Assembly: GCF_004011695.2 (NCBI RefSeq)
Contig: NC_082426.1
Coordinates: forward strand, 806,001 to 870,000
Length of the DNA stretch: 64,000 nucleotides
Direction of reading: 5' to 3'
DNA from: Ascochyta rabiei
Taxonomy: Eukaryota; Ascomycota; Dothideomycetes; Pleosporales; Didymellaceae
Positions 63,950-64,000 of the stretch are shown here, in pieces (position 1 is the stretch's first letter; each line of letters opens with the position of its first letter). The position numbers were made by a program, and so were the translations under genes. The notes under the pieces were generated by a model that was given only the letters and a program-made list of their open reading frames with translations, ran no database searches and had not been told where the DNA came from.

Positions 63950-64000
63950 TGCCGGACCTACGGCAACTACGATATCTACTGGTCGATCACTATTCCAATC
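63950..64000 (+). CDS. Possible start of a gene running off the window
   Basis: ATG in a reasonable context (CCATCATGCC), opening MPDLRQLRYLLVDHYSN to the window edge. Too short to identify, offered only as a possible partial N-terminus. Confidence 0.2.

Overview
The window is nuclear DNA of a filamentous ascomycete (Pezizomycotina, most likely Dothideomycetes; class assigned by general resemblance only). Reasons: GT-AG introns mostly 44-70 nt with CTAAC/CTAAT-type branch sites, single-gene transcription units on both strands, and fungal families throughout (Zn2Cys6 regulator, 2EXR/F-box-like proteins, CVNH-LysM lectin, tannase, DUF3500). I see no rRNA, tRNA, CRISPR or prokaryotic features. 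Gene models are hand-spliced; I checked reading phase across every intron reported.

Layout. 0-1.6 kb: 3'-truncated POT/PTR2 peptide transporter (-). 1.6-6.4 kb: accessory stretch with a decayed alcohol acetyltransferase-like gene that has lost its catalytic motif, one small conserved-looking ORF, and a ~309-bp MITE-like element with 26/28 matching terminal inverted repeats and a telomere-like core. 6.4-11.1 kb: histidine acid phosphatase/phytase-like gene (-) divergent from a Zn2Cys6 regulator (+), with two CACGTG boxes between them, then an SDR dehydrogenase (+). 12-17.7 kb: two 2EXR-like proteins, a multi-intron amino-acid transporter and a truncated MFS remnant. 19.2-24.7 kb: housekeeping block of PRP38 splicing factor, GT8-like membrane-anchored glycosyltransferase and PKA catalytic subunit, with repeat-rich DNA between. 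24.7-27.8 kb: AT-rich, microsatellite-rich, no gene. 27.8-33.7 kb: CrnA/NrtA-type nitrate transporter with GATA sites upstream, another 2EXR-like protein, and a CVNH-LysM protein. 33.7-36.9 kb: mostly empty. 37-41.7 kb: NSE4 (SMC5/6) and VPS34 (PI3-kinase), head to head. 42.6-43.5 kb: secreted zincin-like metallopeptidase.

45.4-62.8 kb carries mainly catabolic and secreted enzymes: MFS transporter, salicylate-hydroxylase-type FAD monooxygenase, tannase/feruloyl esterase, DUF3500 protein, secreted kelch protein, epoxide-hydrolase-like enzyme, flavin monooxygenase, type-B carboxylesterase, then an EVE-domain protein. Ester cleavage outside the cell, uptake and ring hydroxylation could form an aromatic-ester utilisation set, but co-regulation is inference. 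The last 1.2 kb has only weak candidates.
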